Shown: positions 20,102 through 28,636, counted from the stretch's first letter. The stretch is DNA of 64,000 bases from Pseudomonas abietaniphila (GCF_900100795.1 NZ_FNCO01000004.1:1-64000); one strand, 5' to 3'. Notes: generated from the sequence alone by a model not told the origin. Program-made: numbers and translations.

Positions 20102-21583
20102 TTACGCCTCAGGCGTCTGCTCTGCCAAGGCCACCGCGCGGAACATGGCGCGGCGTTTGTTCAGGGTTTCTTCCCACTCAAGCGCGGGCACCGAGTCTGC
20201 AACGATGCCGCCACCGGCCTGAACGTGCAGTTCGCCGTTCTTGATCACTGCGGTTCGAATGGCAATCGCAGTGTCCATGTTGCCGTTCCATGCCAAGTAT
20301 CCGACTGCCCCGCCGTAAACGCCACGCTTGACCGGCTCGAGTTCGTCGATGATTTCCATCGCGCGAATCTTAGGCGCACCCGACAACGTGCCTGCCGGCA
20401 GAATCGCCCGCAGGGCGTCCATGGCAGTCAGGCCGGCTTTCAACTGACCGGTCACGTTGGACACGATGTGCATGACGTTGGAATAACGCTCGATGACCAT
20501 CTTCTCGGTCAGTTTCACCGAGCCGATCTCCGAGACGCGCCCCGTGTCATTACGGCCCAGGTCGATGAGCATCAAGTGCTCGGCGATTTCCTTGTCGTCG
20601 GACAGCAGATCGACTTCGAGCGCGTGGTCCGCTTCTTCGGTCGCGCCACGAGGACGGGTACCGGCGATAGGACGCACGGTGATCAGGTTGTCTTCGACGC
20701 GCACCAGCACTTCCGGCGAACTGCCGACGACGTGGAAGTCGCCGAAGTTGAAGAAGTACATATACGGCGTCGGGTTGAAGCAACGCAACGCGCGGTACAG
20801 ATCGATCGGCGCAGCCTTGAAGTCGATGGACATGCGCTGCGACGGCACGACCTGCATGCAGTCGCCCGCCAGGATGTATTCCTTGATGGTGTCGACGGCT
20901 TTTTCGTAGTCACCCTGCGTGAAACTGGAGCGGAACACCGGGTCAGCCGCCTGTGGACGGGTCAGGTCCAGGCCACGACGCGGGGTGATCGGCTGGCGCA
21001 GTTTCTCCATCAACTGGTCCAGACGCTCCCGGCCGCTTTCATACGCGTCTGGCTGAGCAGGGTCGACCAACACGATGGCGTGCATCTTGCCCGCCAGGTT
21101 GTCGAACACCACCACGGCGTCGGACACCATCAGCAGGATGTCCGGCACGCCCAGTGGGTCCGGGTTCGGGCAGGCGCCCAGACGCGGCTCTACATAACGC
21201 ACGCAGTCGTAACCGAAATAACCCACCAGGCCGCCGTTGAACCGCGGCAGACCGGGAATGGTCGGCACGTTGTAACGCGCCTTGAAGGTTTCGACGAATG
21301 CCAGCGGATCTTCGGCTTCGAGACGCTCGATCTCGACACCGTCCCGGGTCACGCTGATGGTGTGCCCATGCACACGCATGACCGTGCGGCAGGGCAGTCC
21401 GATGATCGAATAACGGCCCCACTTTTCGCCGCCTTGCACCGACTCCAGCAGATAGGAGTTCGGCTCGTCGGCGAGCTTCAGGTAGATCGACAACGGTGTG
21501 TCGAAGTCGGCCAGTGTTTCGAGGGCAAGCGGAATGCGGTTGTAGCCGTCAGCGGCCAAACGCAGGAATTCTTCGCGGGTCAT
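20102..21583 (-). CDS. trpE: Anthranilate synthase component I
   Basis: Chorismate-using synthase subunit of 493 residues; with TrpG it makes anthranilate, the first step of the tryptophan branch. The LLES motif for feedback binding of Trp is at residues 45-48, and the C-terminal chorismate-binding region contains [19 protein letters not shown] and the GGGIV segment. It follows gph by 70 nt, and that gap is the attenuator leader beginning at the Trp peptide of 21654-21698. It is separated from trpGDC by estA, the MFS gene and the LysR gene. Confidence 0.97.
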   Translation of the reverse strand: MTREEFLRLAADGYNRIPLALETLADFDTPLSIYLKLADEPNSYLLESVQGGEKWGRYSIIGLPCRTVMRVHGHTISVTRDGVEIERLEAEDPLAFVETFKARYNVPTIPGLPRFNGGLVGYFGYDCVRYVEPRLGACPNPDPLGVPDILLMVSDAVVVFDNLAGKMHAIVLVDPAQPDAYESGRERLDQLMEKLRQPITPRRGLDLTRPQAADPVFRSSFTQGDYEKAVDTIKEYILAGDCMQVVPSQRMSIDFKAAPIDLYRALRCFNPTPYMYFFNFGDFHVVGSSPEVLVRVEDNLITVRPIAGTRPRGATEEADHALEVDLLSDDKEIAEHLMLIDLGRNDTGRVSEIGSVKLTEKMVIERYSNVMHIVSNVTGQLKAGLTAMDALRAILPAGTLSGAPKIRAMEIIDELEPVKRGVYGGAVGYLAWNGNMDTAIAIRTAVIKNGELHVQAGGGIVADSVPALEWEETLNKRRAMFRAVALAEQTPEA

Positions 21584-21653
21584 GATCAGCCTCGTGGTCT
21601 GAGGGTAAAACGGTCAGTTGTGCAAACGCGCCGGACGTCCGGCCAGATTCAAG
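21584..21653 (-). promoter_or_regulatory. trpE attenuator leader
   Basis: The 70 nt between the Trp leader stop and trpE. On the minus strand the palindrome GCCGGACGTCCGGC (21630s-21640s) can fold on itself; alternatively GGCGCG just after it can pair with CGCGCC in the last leader codons and stop region, followed by TTTG. The two folds share bases and so compete, as expected of an attenuator. The U run is short, so termination strength is uncertain. Confidence 0.55.
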
Positions 21654-21698
21654 TCAGGCGCGCCAACGCCAACGGGCCAGGGCCTTGATGACTTTCAT
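21654..21698 (-). CDS. trpL: Tryptophan leader peptide for trpE, nested in the 3' end of gph
   Basis: Fourteen codons, MKVIKALARWRWRA, with two Trp codons near the end. It differs from the trpGDC leader at only two residues. It lies in the same frame as gph and shares its stop codon, so the last 14 residues of Gph are identical to the peptide; an extra Trp codon sits just before the internal ATG. Either independent initiation at 21698 or ribosomes finishing gph could sense Trp supply here. The dual coding is directly visible; its use is inference. Confidence 0.75.
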   Translation of the reverse strand: MKVIKALARWRWRA

Positions 21699-22472
21699 CC
21701 AGAGTTTGCGAGTGACCACCACGATGGATTCTCTAAAGGAGGGAGCTTTAACGTCGGGCAACGTTATCTCAGCCCCAAGATCTAAGCAACCGGGAATCAG
21801 TTTGCGCAAATCGTCGATCACCAACGCCGGAGATTCCTCGGCAATCGGGCGACCGTGGTTGTAGCCGTAGCTCAATGCCACACAGGCAACGCCGGCAGCT
21901 TTGGCGGCCAGCACGTCGTTGCGCGAGTCACCGACAAACAGCGATTGCGAGCCCGGCGCACCGGCCATTTTCATCACGAAGAACAGCGCCGCAGGATCGG
22001 GTTTCTGTTGCGGCAAGGTGTCGCCGCCGACGATCCAGCGAAAGAAACGGCCCAGTTTCATGTCATCCAGCAACGGCGCGACGAACTGCTCGGGCTTGTT
22101 GGTGATGAGGGCCATTTCCACGCCATTTTTCTGCAGCCATTTCAGCGTTTCACGCACGCCTGGATAGACCTTGGTCAGCGAATGGTCGCCGCCGTAGGCC
22201 TCCATGAAAATCGCCAGCGCCGACTCAGTGGACGCTTCGTCCACGCCGGAGTGGTCCATGTCGTTCGCCAACGCCCGGCGTACCAACACGCGCACGCCGT
22301 TGCCGATCCAGTCGCGCACGCGCTCGATACCCGCCGGCGCGCGTCCGAGCTGAATCAGGGTTTTATCCACAGCTGCGGCCAGATCCGGCACCGAATCGAC
22401 CAGGGTCCCATCCAGATCGAACATGATCAGTTTGGGCAGGCGACCCGGAAACAGCTGTTCGAAGCCGCTCAT
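21654..22472 (-). CDS. gph: Phosphoglycolate phosphatase
   Basis: HAD-superfamily phosphatase of 272 residues that removes phosphoglycolate, for example from DNA repair. Nucleophile Asp19 and Asp21 lie in FDLDGTLVDS; the later ITNKPEQ and VGDSRNDVLAAKAAG motifs complete the HAD core. Its ATG shares one base with the rpe stop (TGATG at 22470-22474), so the two are coupled. The C terminus (about the last 20 residues, very basic with three Trp) is beyond the HAD fold and coincides with the trpE leader peptide. Confidence 0.95.
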   Translation of the reverse strand: MSGFEQLFPGRLPKLIMFDLDGTLVDSVPDLAAAVDKTLIQLGRAPAGIERVRDWIGNGVRVLVRRALANDMDHSGVDEASTESALAIFMEAYGGDHSLTKVYPGVRETLKWLQKNGVEMALITNKPEQFVAPLLDDMKLGRFFRWIVGGDTLPQQKPDPAALFFVMKMAGAPGSQSLFVGDSRNDVLAAKAAGVACVALSYGYNHGRPIAEESPALVIDDLRKLIPGCLDLGAEITLPDVKAPSFRESIVVVTRKLWMKVIKALARWRWRA

Positions 22473-23143
22473 CAACGAGCCAACGCCAGTTCTGCACGCA
22501 TTTTTTCAATGACCTCTTGGTAGTCCGGCGCATTGAAGATAGCTGAACCTGCAACAAACGTATCGGCGCCCGCTGCAGCGATTTCACGGATGTTGTTGAC
22601 GTTGACGCCACCGTCGATTTCCAGACGGATGTCACGCCCGGACGCGTCGATCAACGCGCGCGCTTCGCGCAGCTTGTTGAGCGTGCCGGGAATGAACTTC
22701 TGCCCGCCAAAACCCGGGTTGACGCTCATGAGCAGGATCATGTCGACCTTGTCCATGACGTATTCGAGCAGGTTCAGCGGAGTCGCCGGATTGAACACCA
22801 GACCGGACCTGCAACCGCCTTCGCGGATCAGTTGCAGGGAGCGGTCGATGTGCTGGGTCGCTTCCGGGTGGAACGTGATGTAGGTCGCGCCGGCCTCGAC
22901 GAAGTCGCCGATGATGCGATCGACGGGGCTGACCATCAAGTGAACGTCGATCGGTGCCGTGATGCCGTACTTGCGCAGCGCCGAGCACACCATCGGACCG
23001 ATGGTCAGGTTGGGGACGTAGTGGTTGTCCATGACGTCGAAGTGGACGATGTCGGCGCCAGCGGCCAGGACATTGTCGACTTCCTGACCCAGACGGGCGA
23101 AATCGGCGGACAGAATCGACGGAGCAATAGCGAAGGGCTGCAT
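22472..23143 (-). CDS. rpe: Ribulose-phosphate 3-epimerase
   Basis: A 223-residue TIM-barrel epimerase interconverting ribulose-5-P and xylulose-5-P in the pentose phosphate pathway. The signature [16 protein letters not shown] and the [12 protein letters not shown] segment are present, along with the EIDGGV motif. The frame continues upstream to 23347 through a palindromic repeat, but the ATG at 23143 ([15 protein letters not shown]) is the standard start. It heads the rpe-gph-trpE unit. Confidence 0.97.
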   Translation of the reverse strand: MQPFAIAPSILSADFARLGQEVDNVLAAGADIVHFDVMDNHYVPNLTIGPMVCSALRKYGITAPIDVHLMVSPVDRIIGDFVEAGATYITFHPEATQHIDRSLQLIREGGCRSGLVFNPATPLNLLEYVMDKVDMILLMSVNPGFGGQKFIPGTLNKLREARALIDASGRDIRLEIDGGVNVNNIREIAAAGADTFVAGSAIFNAPDYQEVIEKMRAELALAR

Positions 23144-23255
23144 GACGCACCTTTTTTGAGCGAAATCACGGTGGCGCGCATTGTACTCCAAGAGTTTGAA
23201 ACGTGTGTTGGGTGGCGGATGAATGCGGTTTCCCGTGAATACAATCGCGATCCAT

Positions 23256-23346
23256 TGTGGGAGCTGCCGGAGGTGACGACGGTGGCGAAAGCGGTGTGTC
23301 AGAACAACCGCATTCGCCACCGTCGTCACCTCCGGCAGCTCCCACA
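23256..23346. repeat. Long near-perfect intergenic hairpin
   Basis: Two 40-nt arms (23256-23295 and 23307-23346) are reverse complements with a single mismatch, over an 11-nt loop. Each arm begins TGTGGGAGCTGCCGGAGG. It lies between the permease stop and rpe start, both on the minus strand. The GTGGGAGC start relates it to the REP-like family, but the arms are far longer than those of other copies in the window. It could end permease transcripts ahead or simply be a mobile palindrome. Confidence 0.85.
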
Positions 23347-23366
23347 TAGCATCACCCTAAGCAGAA

Positions 23367-24791
23367 TCAATCCACCAACGCTTCTTCCTTCACGCGTTCG
23401 GTGTTGGCGGCTGGCTTGGCGTCGACCACCCTCAAATCCTTGGCGAACGTTCCGTCCACTTCACCTTTGAAGAAGTTCTTCCCGTAGATCAGCAGGCACA
23501 GCACCACACCGATACCAAACGCCCAGCTCGCGCCTTTGATCGCCAGCACCGCGCCGATCACGCCCGCAATGCCCAGGTCACGCTGGCTGCGCGCTTCGAG
23601 GATACCCAGACGCACGCTCACGTAGCCCTGAATCAGCAGGGTCAGCGACAGCGCCACACCGAGAATCGGCTGAACCAGCGTCACGACCGGCAACAGCAGC
23701 AAGCCGGTGTTGGTGCCCCAGCGGAACGAGCCAACGCCACCGATGATCGACTGCATCGCCTTCGGGCCACCTTTGAAACGCTCGATCACCACGACCAGCA
23801 TCGCGGCCCACTTCGGGCCGCACATGGCAACGTCCGGGCCGAAGATGCTCATGAACGCGTTACGCGCACCGAAGATCAAGTGAGCACGATCCGGGTTGTA
23901 GTCCACGACTTCATCGGTACGTACAGTTTGCGCCTCATCAAGCAGCGACTTCGCACTGAGGACGTCGCCGAAGACGATGATGTACACCGCCAGCATGGTC
24001 GGCAGCGCGGAGATAAACATCGACAACGGCGGCATACCCAGCCCGAACACGGTGTAGTGTTCCCACAACCCGGCGAAGTCCGGCTTGCTGATGCCCCATT
24101 GAATGGTCGGCCATGGCGCCTCACCGAACAGCGGTGCAATCACGACGGCTAGCAGGATGATCGGCAAGATGCCCAGCTTTGCGAAGTTCCACCAAAAACG
24201 GTTGCGCCGCTTCAGCTCATTGAAGTGCTGGGAGAAGATCAGGTAGAACGCGATGCCGACCGCGATGGAAATGGTCCACGGCAGCACGTTGAACTTGCCA
24301 CCCACCTGGAACACGGCGATCACCGCGCTCAATCCAGCGCCGACGATGATCCCGGACTTGATCGCGGACGGCACGTATTCGACGACCTTCTTCGCCATCC
24401 CGGTGGCCCCGAGTGCAATCGAGAACACCCCGAGCATCAGCTGGAACGCAATCAAGGCATGGACACGCTCCGGGCCCATGGGGAATTGCGCGCAGTAAGC
24501 CATTAACAGCGGAACAGCCGGGGTGATCCAGCCCGGCACGGTTGGGTCGCCTAGCAGGTGGTGCGTGAGGTAAAGCAACCCGTTCAGCATCACCACCGCC
24601 AGTGCAACCTCGAAGGGCATGCCCAGCAGCTCGGTCATCAGCGGGATCGCGGCCAGGTCCACGGCACACATCAGCAGACCTTGCAGGTAGTCCGGCATCT
24701 CGAACGTGTAGTGAATGAACGGCAATCGCACCTTGAAAGGGCCGAGCGGGATGTACGGGCTTTCGCTCCGCGGTTGGGGAGTGTTGGACAT
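23367..24791 (-). CDS. Putative permease (uncharacterised, UraA/SulP-like membrane protein)
   Basis: A 474-residue polytopic membrane protein with roughly 11-13 hydrophobic segments. Motifs such as GDVLSAKSLLDEA, PGWITPAVPLL and the central GAGLSAVIAVFQVGG recall the NCS2/SulP transporter fold; the family may be DUF3360, which I cannot confirm. The ATG at 24791 is preferred over a GTG at 24800. It lies 71 nt after the iron-type alcohol dehydrogenase on the same strand and shares with it an identical CCAATAAAACA stretch before the start codon, so the two are probably one regulon: uptake plus oxidation of an alcohol or related acid. The substrate is unknown. Confidence 0.65.
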   Translation of the reverse strand: MSNTPQPRSESPYIPLGPFKVRLPFIHYTFEMPDYLQGLLMCAVDLAAIPLMTELLGMPFEVALAVVMLNGLLYLTHHLLGDPTVPGWITPAVPLLMAYCAQFPMGPERVHALIAFQLMLGVFSIALGATGMAKKVVEYVPSAIKSGIIVGAGLSAVIAVFQVGGKFNVLPWTISIAVGIAFYLIFSQHFNELKRRNRFWWNFAKLGILPIILLAVVIAPLFGEAPWPTIQWGISKPDFAGLWEHYTVFGLGMPPLSMFISALPTMLAVYIIVFGDVLSAKSLLDEAQTVRTDEVVDYNPDRAHLIFGARNAFMSIFGPDVAMCGPKWAAMLVVVIERFKGGPKAMQSIIGGVGSFRWGTNTGLLLLPVVTLVQPILGVALSLTLLIQGYVSVRLGILEARSQRDLGIAGVIGAVLAIKGASWAFGIGVVLCLLIYGKNFFKGEVDGTFAKDLRVVDAKPAANTERVKEEALVD

Positions 24792-24862
24792 TGTCTGCAC
24801 CTGTTTTATTGGTCTTGTAATGGCTGACGCCCGAACGGGCCGGGCGTCTTGGCGTTTCGGGA

Positions 24863-26026
24863 TCAGTAGGCTGCGCGGTAGATTTTTTCGATGTCGGCGG
24901 CGGTCAACTTGCGCGGGTTGTTGCGCATCAGGCGATCGATCTTGCTCGCCTCTTCGGCCATCGCAGGAATCGCATCCTCAGGCACGTTGAAGCTGCGCAT
25001 GCCGGACGGGATGTCCACGGCGGCGCACAGATCAGCCATGGCTTTGACGGCCAGATCGGCGGCGTCCTTGTCGCTCAGCTCGGCGACTCGCACACCCATG
25101 GCTTCGGCGATGTCACGGAAGCGCTCGACGCACGCCATCTTGTTCCACGCCATCACGTACGGCAGCAACAAAGCATTGCTGACGCCGTGCGCGATGTTGA
25201 AACGGCCGCCCAACGGATACGCCAGCGCATGCACAGCACCCACGCCCGCGTTGCCGAACGCCATGCCCGCCATCAGGCTCGCGGTGGCCATGTCTTCACG
25301 GGCCTGCAGGTTGGCCGGGTTGGCGTAGGCCTTGGGCAGCGCCTTGGCGATCAGTTTGATGGCGCCCAGCGCGATGGCATCAGTGATCGGCGACGCGTTG
25401 ACCGACAGGTACGACTCGACGGCATGCACCAGCGCGTCGACGCCACTGGCCGCTGTCACACTGCGTGGGCAAGTCAGGGTCATGATCGGGCTGACCAGGG
25501 CCACGTCAGGCAGCAGGTAGTCGCTGACGATGCCCTTTTTCAGCTGCGCTTCCTTGTCCGAGAAGATCGCCACATTGGTGACTTCCGAACCGGTGCCAGC
25601 AGTGGTGGGAATGGCAATCAGCGCAGGGCCTTTGCGCTTTACCAGATCCACGCCAAACAGCTCGGCGAGCGGGCCTTCGTGACCGGCAAACGCTGCAACC
25701 CCTTTGGCGATGTCGATGGCGCTGCCGCCACCAAGACCGATCAAACCGTCGTGGCCGCCGTGGCGATACGCACGGGTGCAGTCTTCGACGATGGAGATTT
25801 CAGGCTCAGGTTTGACCTGGTCGAAGATGCCGTAACGACGGCCTCCCAGTTGCGCCAGCGCCAGGTCGACGGTGCCGGATTTCACCAGAATGGCGTCCGT
25901 GACGATCAGGGGATTGTTGACGTTGAGGCGGGTCAGTTCAGCGGCAAGCTGCTCGATGGCGGCTTGGCCAGTGATCAGTTTGTTGGCGATTTTGAAGGCG
26001 CTGATTTGAGAGGCAGAGAGGCTCAT
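24863..26026 (-). CDS. Iron-containing (group III) alcohol dehydrogenase
   Basis: A 387-residue NAD(P)-dependent dehydrogenase. The cofactor motif GLGGGSAIDIAKG and the metal region with DALVHAVESYLS, GAVHALAYPLGG and AHGVSNALLLP carry the expected His/Asp ligands. It is preceded by a good sigma-54 promoter (26076-26093) and a sigma-54 activator gene, and followed by a permease. Members oxidise simple alcohols, diols or hydroxy acids; which is used here cannot be read from sequence. AGGA precedes the ATG by 8 nt. Confidence 0.88.
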   Translation of the reverse strand: MSLSASQISAFKIANKLITGQAAIEQLAAELTRLNVNNPLIVTDAILVKSGTVDLALAQLGGRRYGIFDQVKPEPEISIVEDCTRAYRHGGHDGLIGLGGGSAIDIAKGVAAFAGHEGPLAELFGVDLVKRKGPALIAIPTTAGTGSEVTNVAIFSDKEAQLKKGIVSDYLLPDVALVSPIMTLTCPRSVTAASGVDALVHAVESYLSVNASPITDAIALGAIKLIAKALPKAYANPANLQAREDMATASLMAGMAFGNAGVGAVHALAYPLGGRFNIAHGVSNALLLPYVMAWNKMACVERFRDIAEAMGVRVAELSDKDAADLAVKAMADLCAAVDIPSGMRSFNVPEDAIPAMAEEASKIDRLMRNNPRKLTAADIEKIYRAAY

Positions 26027-26046
26027 CGTGCTCGTCCTGTGTGCGT

Positions 26047-26057
26047 TGTTTTATTGG
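26047..26057 (-). promoter_or_regulatory. CCAATAAAACA leader motif of the dehydrogenase mRNA
   Basis: The same 11-mer occurs in the permease leader at 24802-24812, also about 10-35 nt before the start codon. A-rich ARN-type stretches near start codons are the kind of site bound by Hfq/Crc for catabolite repression in pseudomonads; the match to the AAYAAYAA consensus is only partial. Confidence 0.35.
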
Positions 26058-26075
26058 AAGACGTGCAGGAGGAGT

Positions 26076-26093
26076 TAGCGAAAGCTGTGCCAA
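26076..26093 (-). promoter_or_regulatory. Sigma-54 (-24/-12) promoter of the alcohol dehydrogenase
   Basis: Minus strand TTGGCACAGCTTTCGCTA: GG and GC are separated by exactly 10 nt as sigma-54 requires. The -24 element is ideal; the -12 has TCGC instead of TTGC. It lies 50 nt ahead of the dehydrogenase ATG and fits the adjacent sigma-54 activator. Confidence 0.75.
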
Positions 26094-26184
26094 TCCACGC
26101 AAAGCCCCACGCCATGGACCTTTGCGCGAATCACAGGGTGTCAGGAAGGCTTTTGACCGATCAGTCCTGATTAGCTTTCTGATC

Positions 26185-26209
26185 GATTTCACAGGTCTTG
26201 ATTGAAATC
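26185..26209. promoter_or_regulatory. Candidate upstream activator sequence
   Basis: Perfect inverted repeat GATTTCA-N11-TGAAATC flanked by TGATC and CTGATCAG, located about 110 nt upstream of the sigma-54 promoter and just beyond the regulator stop codon. Position and symmetry suit a binding site for the sigma-54 activator encoded next door. Confidence 0.5.
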
Positions 26210-26224
26210 CTGATCAGAGCGCCG

Positions 26225-27598
26225 TTAATCAGATCGCTCCCAGCGCTTCATCTTTTGCACCACGGTCGCCTGACTGACACCCAGCGCCTTGGCTGCCAGG
26301 CGAGTGGTTTTGTGAATCTGCAACGCGGCACGAATGGCCGAGCGCTCGGCGTTTTCCAGCACCTTGCGCAAGGGCAAGCGGCTGTCGTCGGTGTTCTGCG
26401 GGTTGAGGTTGAGGATTTCCTCAGGCAGATCCAGCGCCTCGATGGTGCCGCTCTGATTGGTCACCACCAGGCGCTCGACGATGTTGATCAGCTCGCGAAT
26501 ATTGCCCGGCCAGGCGTATTCGCACATCAGGTCCAGGACCTCAAGGCTCCACTGCACCTGGCGCTCGTACCGGCTATTAAAGCTTTCGAGGTAGTAATGC
26601 AGCAGCGGCGGGATTTCCTCACTGCGTTCGCGCAAGGCCGGAATATTGATCGGCACCACGTTAAGGCGATAGAACAGGTCCGCGCGGAAGCGCCCTTCTG
26701 CCACCAGCTGTTTGAGGTCGTGATGGGTGGCGCTGATGATGCGTACATCGACCTCTTTCAACTCAAGCCCGCCGACCGGGATAAAACGGTTCTCTTCGAT
26801 GACCTTGAGCAGCTTCACTTGAACCGGCAACGGCAGGTCGCCGATTTCGTCGAGGAACAACGTGCCGTGGTGCGCCAGCTCCAGAAGACCGCGCTTGCCC
26901 TTCGGCCCCGCGCCGGTGAAGGCGCCTGGCGCGTAACCGAACAGCTCGGCCTCGATCAGGTTTTCAGGCAGCGCGCCGCAGTTGAGGGCAAGAAACGGCT
27001 CGCTGGCGCGCGGGCTGGCGTTGTGGATGAACTGTGCGACGAGTGTCTTGCCGACGCCGGTTTCACCTTGCAGCAGAACTTTCACTGGGCTGCTGGCGAC
27101 CTGACGGGCCAGAGCGAAGACCCGACCGGAGACCTCTTGATCGGCCATCAGGGGAGAATGCAGGAGGTTGTCGCGCTGACCAGCATGCAGCTTGGCCGTG
27201 CTGTTGCGCAGTTGTTTGAGCTGCTGGAGTTCATCGCGCTCGTGCTTCATGCGCAGCAGTTCGGTCATGTCGCGAACCGTGCTGACCACGTAGGAAATGC
27301 GGTGCTCGGCATCGAGAATCGGCGTGGCACTTACCAGCAGTTTCTTGCCCTGACTGAGGCTCTGCATCACCGACACCGGCCGGCCTTCCTGCAGAACGCG
27401 CAACGAGGCCGATTGCGAGATGACGCCTTCCTTGACCAGCTCCTGCATGGGTCGGCCTATCAGGTCCGCGCCGCTGAGGCCGGTCAGACGCTCATAGGCG
27501 TGATTGACCTTGAGCGTCTTGCCGTCACCGTCGGTGATGTAGACGCCGTCATGCAAAGCGTTGAGCAGTTCTTCGAAACTGGCGTCGTTGACGTTCAC
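26225..27598 (-). CDS. Sigma-54-dependent transcriptional activator with PAS domain
   Basis: A 457-residue enhancer-binding protein: N-terminal PAS sensor (about residues 5-115), AAA+ domain with Walker A GETGVGKT, the sigma-54-contacting GAFTGA loop and Walker B FLDEIGDLP, then a C-terminal Fis-type helix-turn-helix (TRLAAKALGVSQATVVQKM). The likely start is the GTG at 27598 with GGAG upstream; the frame is open to 27664. It lies just upstream of, and in the same direction as, the dehydrogenase-permease pair, whose promoter has -24/-12 form. It has no phospho-receiver domain, so it probably senses a small ligand directly. Confidence 0.9.
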   Translation of the reverse strand: MNVNDASFEELLNALHDGVYITDGDGKTLKVNHAYERLTGLSGADLIGRPMQELVKEGVISQSASLRVLQEGRPVSVMQSLSQGKKLLVSATPILDAEHRISYVVSTVRDMTELLRMKHERDELQQLKQLRNSTAKLHAGQRDNLLHSPLMADQEVSGRVFALARQVASSPVKVLLQGETGVGKTLVAQFIHNASPRASEPFLALNCGALPENLIEAELFGYAPGAFTGAGPKGKRGLLELAHHGTLFLDEIGDLPLPVQVKLLKVIEENRFIPVGGLELKEVDVRIISATHHDLKQLVAEGRFRADLFYRLNVVPINIPALRERSEEIPPLLHYYLESFNSRYERQVQWSLEVLDLMCEYAWPGNIRELINIVERLVVTNQSGTIEALDLPEEILNLNPQNTDDSRLPLRKVLENAERSAIRAALQIHKTTRLAAKALGVSQATVVQKMKRWERSD

Positions 27599-27688
27599 CG
27601 AGGGCTCCGTGCGTGGTAGATCGCAAGAAGCGGAGTTTAAACGGTGAACGACCAATTGATACAAAACCGGAGGGTGGACGGAGCCCTA

Positions 27689-27781
27689 CCTGTAGGAGCG
27701 CGCTTGCCCGCGATGCGTTGTGTCAGGCGATACCTTCGTCACAGACGCTACGCGATTCGCGGGCAAGCGCGCTCCTACAGG
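27689..27781. repeat. REP-type inverted pair between agtD and the sigma-54 regulator
   Basis: Arms 27691-27713 and 27757-27779 (TGTAGGAGCGCGCTTGCCC...) are exact complements and identical to the arms at 19948-20039. The loop is different. It occupies the 213-nt gap upstream of the regulator and downstream of agtD. Confidence 0.85.
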
Positions 27782-27811
27782 GGATGGCAGCTCCACTTGC
27801 AACTCTATGGC

Positions 27812-28636
27812 TTACTCCACCGCCGTGCGCAGTTTCTCACTGCGCCCGCGCAGCCATTCCAGGGCGAGCAGCAACACCACCGAAAAACCGATCAGCAGGG
27901 TCGCCGCTGCGGCGATGGTCGGGCTGAGGTTTTCACGAATGCCGCTGAACATCTGCCGTGGCAGCGTCGCTTGTCCGGGACCTGCGAGGAACAGGGTCAC
28001 CACGACTTCATCGAACGAGGTCGCAAAGGCAAACAAGGCACCGGAAATCACGCCCGGCGCAATCAATGGCAAGGTCACGCGACGGAAAGCCGTCAGCGGT
28101 GATGCGCCAAGACTGGCGGCCGCGCGCACCAGGTTGTAGTTAAAGCCTTGCAGCGTGGCCGACACGGTGATGATCACGAACGGCACACCCAGCACCGCGT
28201 GGACCAGAATCAGTGAGGTGTAGCTGTTACCCAGCCCCAAGGGCGCGAAGAACAGGTAACTGGCAACCCCCACGATGACCACCGGCACGACCATCGGCGA
28301 GATGACCAACGCCATCACCAGCGACTTGCCGGGGAAGTTGCTGCGGGTCAAACCGATCGCTGCCAACGTTCCGAAGCCCATGGCGAGAATGGTCGCCGCA
28401 GGCGCGACGATCAGGCTGTTCTTCAATGAGCGCATCCACTCGGCCGAACCGAAGAAGTCCTGGTACCAGTGCAGCGAAAAACCCTGCAGCGGATACACCA
28501 GAAAACTGCCCGAGTTGAACGACAGCGGCACGATGACCAGCACCGGCAACACCAGGAACAACAGAATCAGCCCGCACAGGATGCGCAGTGCGTAGTACCA
28601 GACCCGCTCGATGGGCGAGGAATAAGGGCTCAACAT
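27812..28636 (-). CDS. agtD: ABC transporter permease, PotC type (AgtD-like)
   Basis: A 274-residue inner-membrane permease with six helices and the EAA-type loop LVRAAASLGASPLTAFRRVTLPLIAPG. It belongs to the polyamine/opine/phosphonate importer group. It starts 10 nt after the agtC stop. In P. aeruginosa the syntenic operon agtABCD, next to rpe-gph-trpE, imports 5-aminovalerate and 4-aminobutyrate; assignment here rests on gene order and family. Confidence 0.82.
   Translation of the reverse strand: MLSPYSSPIERVWYYALRILCGLILLFLVLPVLVIVPLSFNSGSFLVYPLQGFSLHWYQDFFGSAEWMRSLKNSLIVAPAATILAMGFGTLAAIGLTRSNFPGKSLVMALVISPMVVPVVIVGVASYLFFAPLGLGNSYTSLILVHAVLGVPFVIITVSATLQGFNYNLVRAAASLGASPLTAFRRVTLPLIAPGVISGALFAFATSFDEVVVTLFLAGPGQATLPRQMFSGIRENLSPTIAAAATLLIGFSVVLLLALEWLRGRSEKLRTAVE

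Noticed and set aside
23144..23347. Upstream extension of rpe reading through the palindrome
   Set aside because: The added 68 residues come from the repeat and spacer and have no match to the family; the ATG at 23143 gives the standard N terminus.
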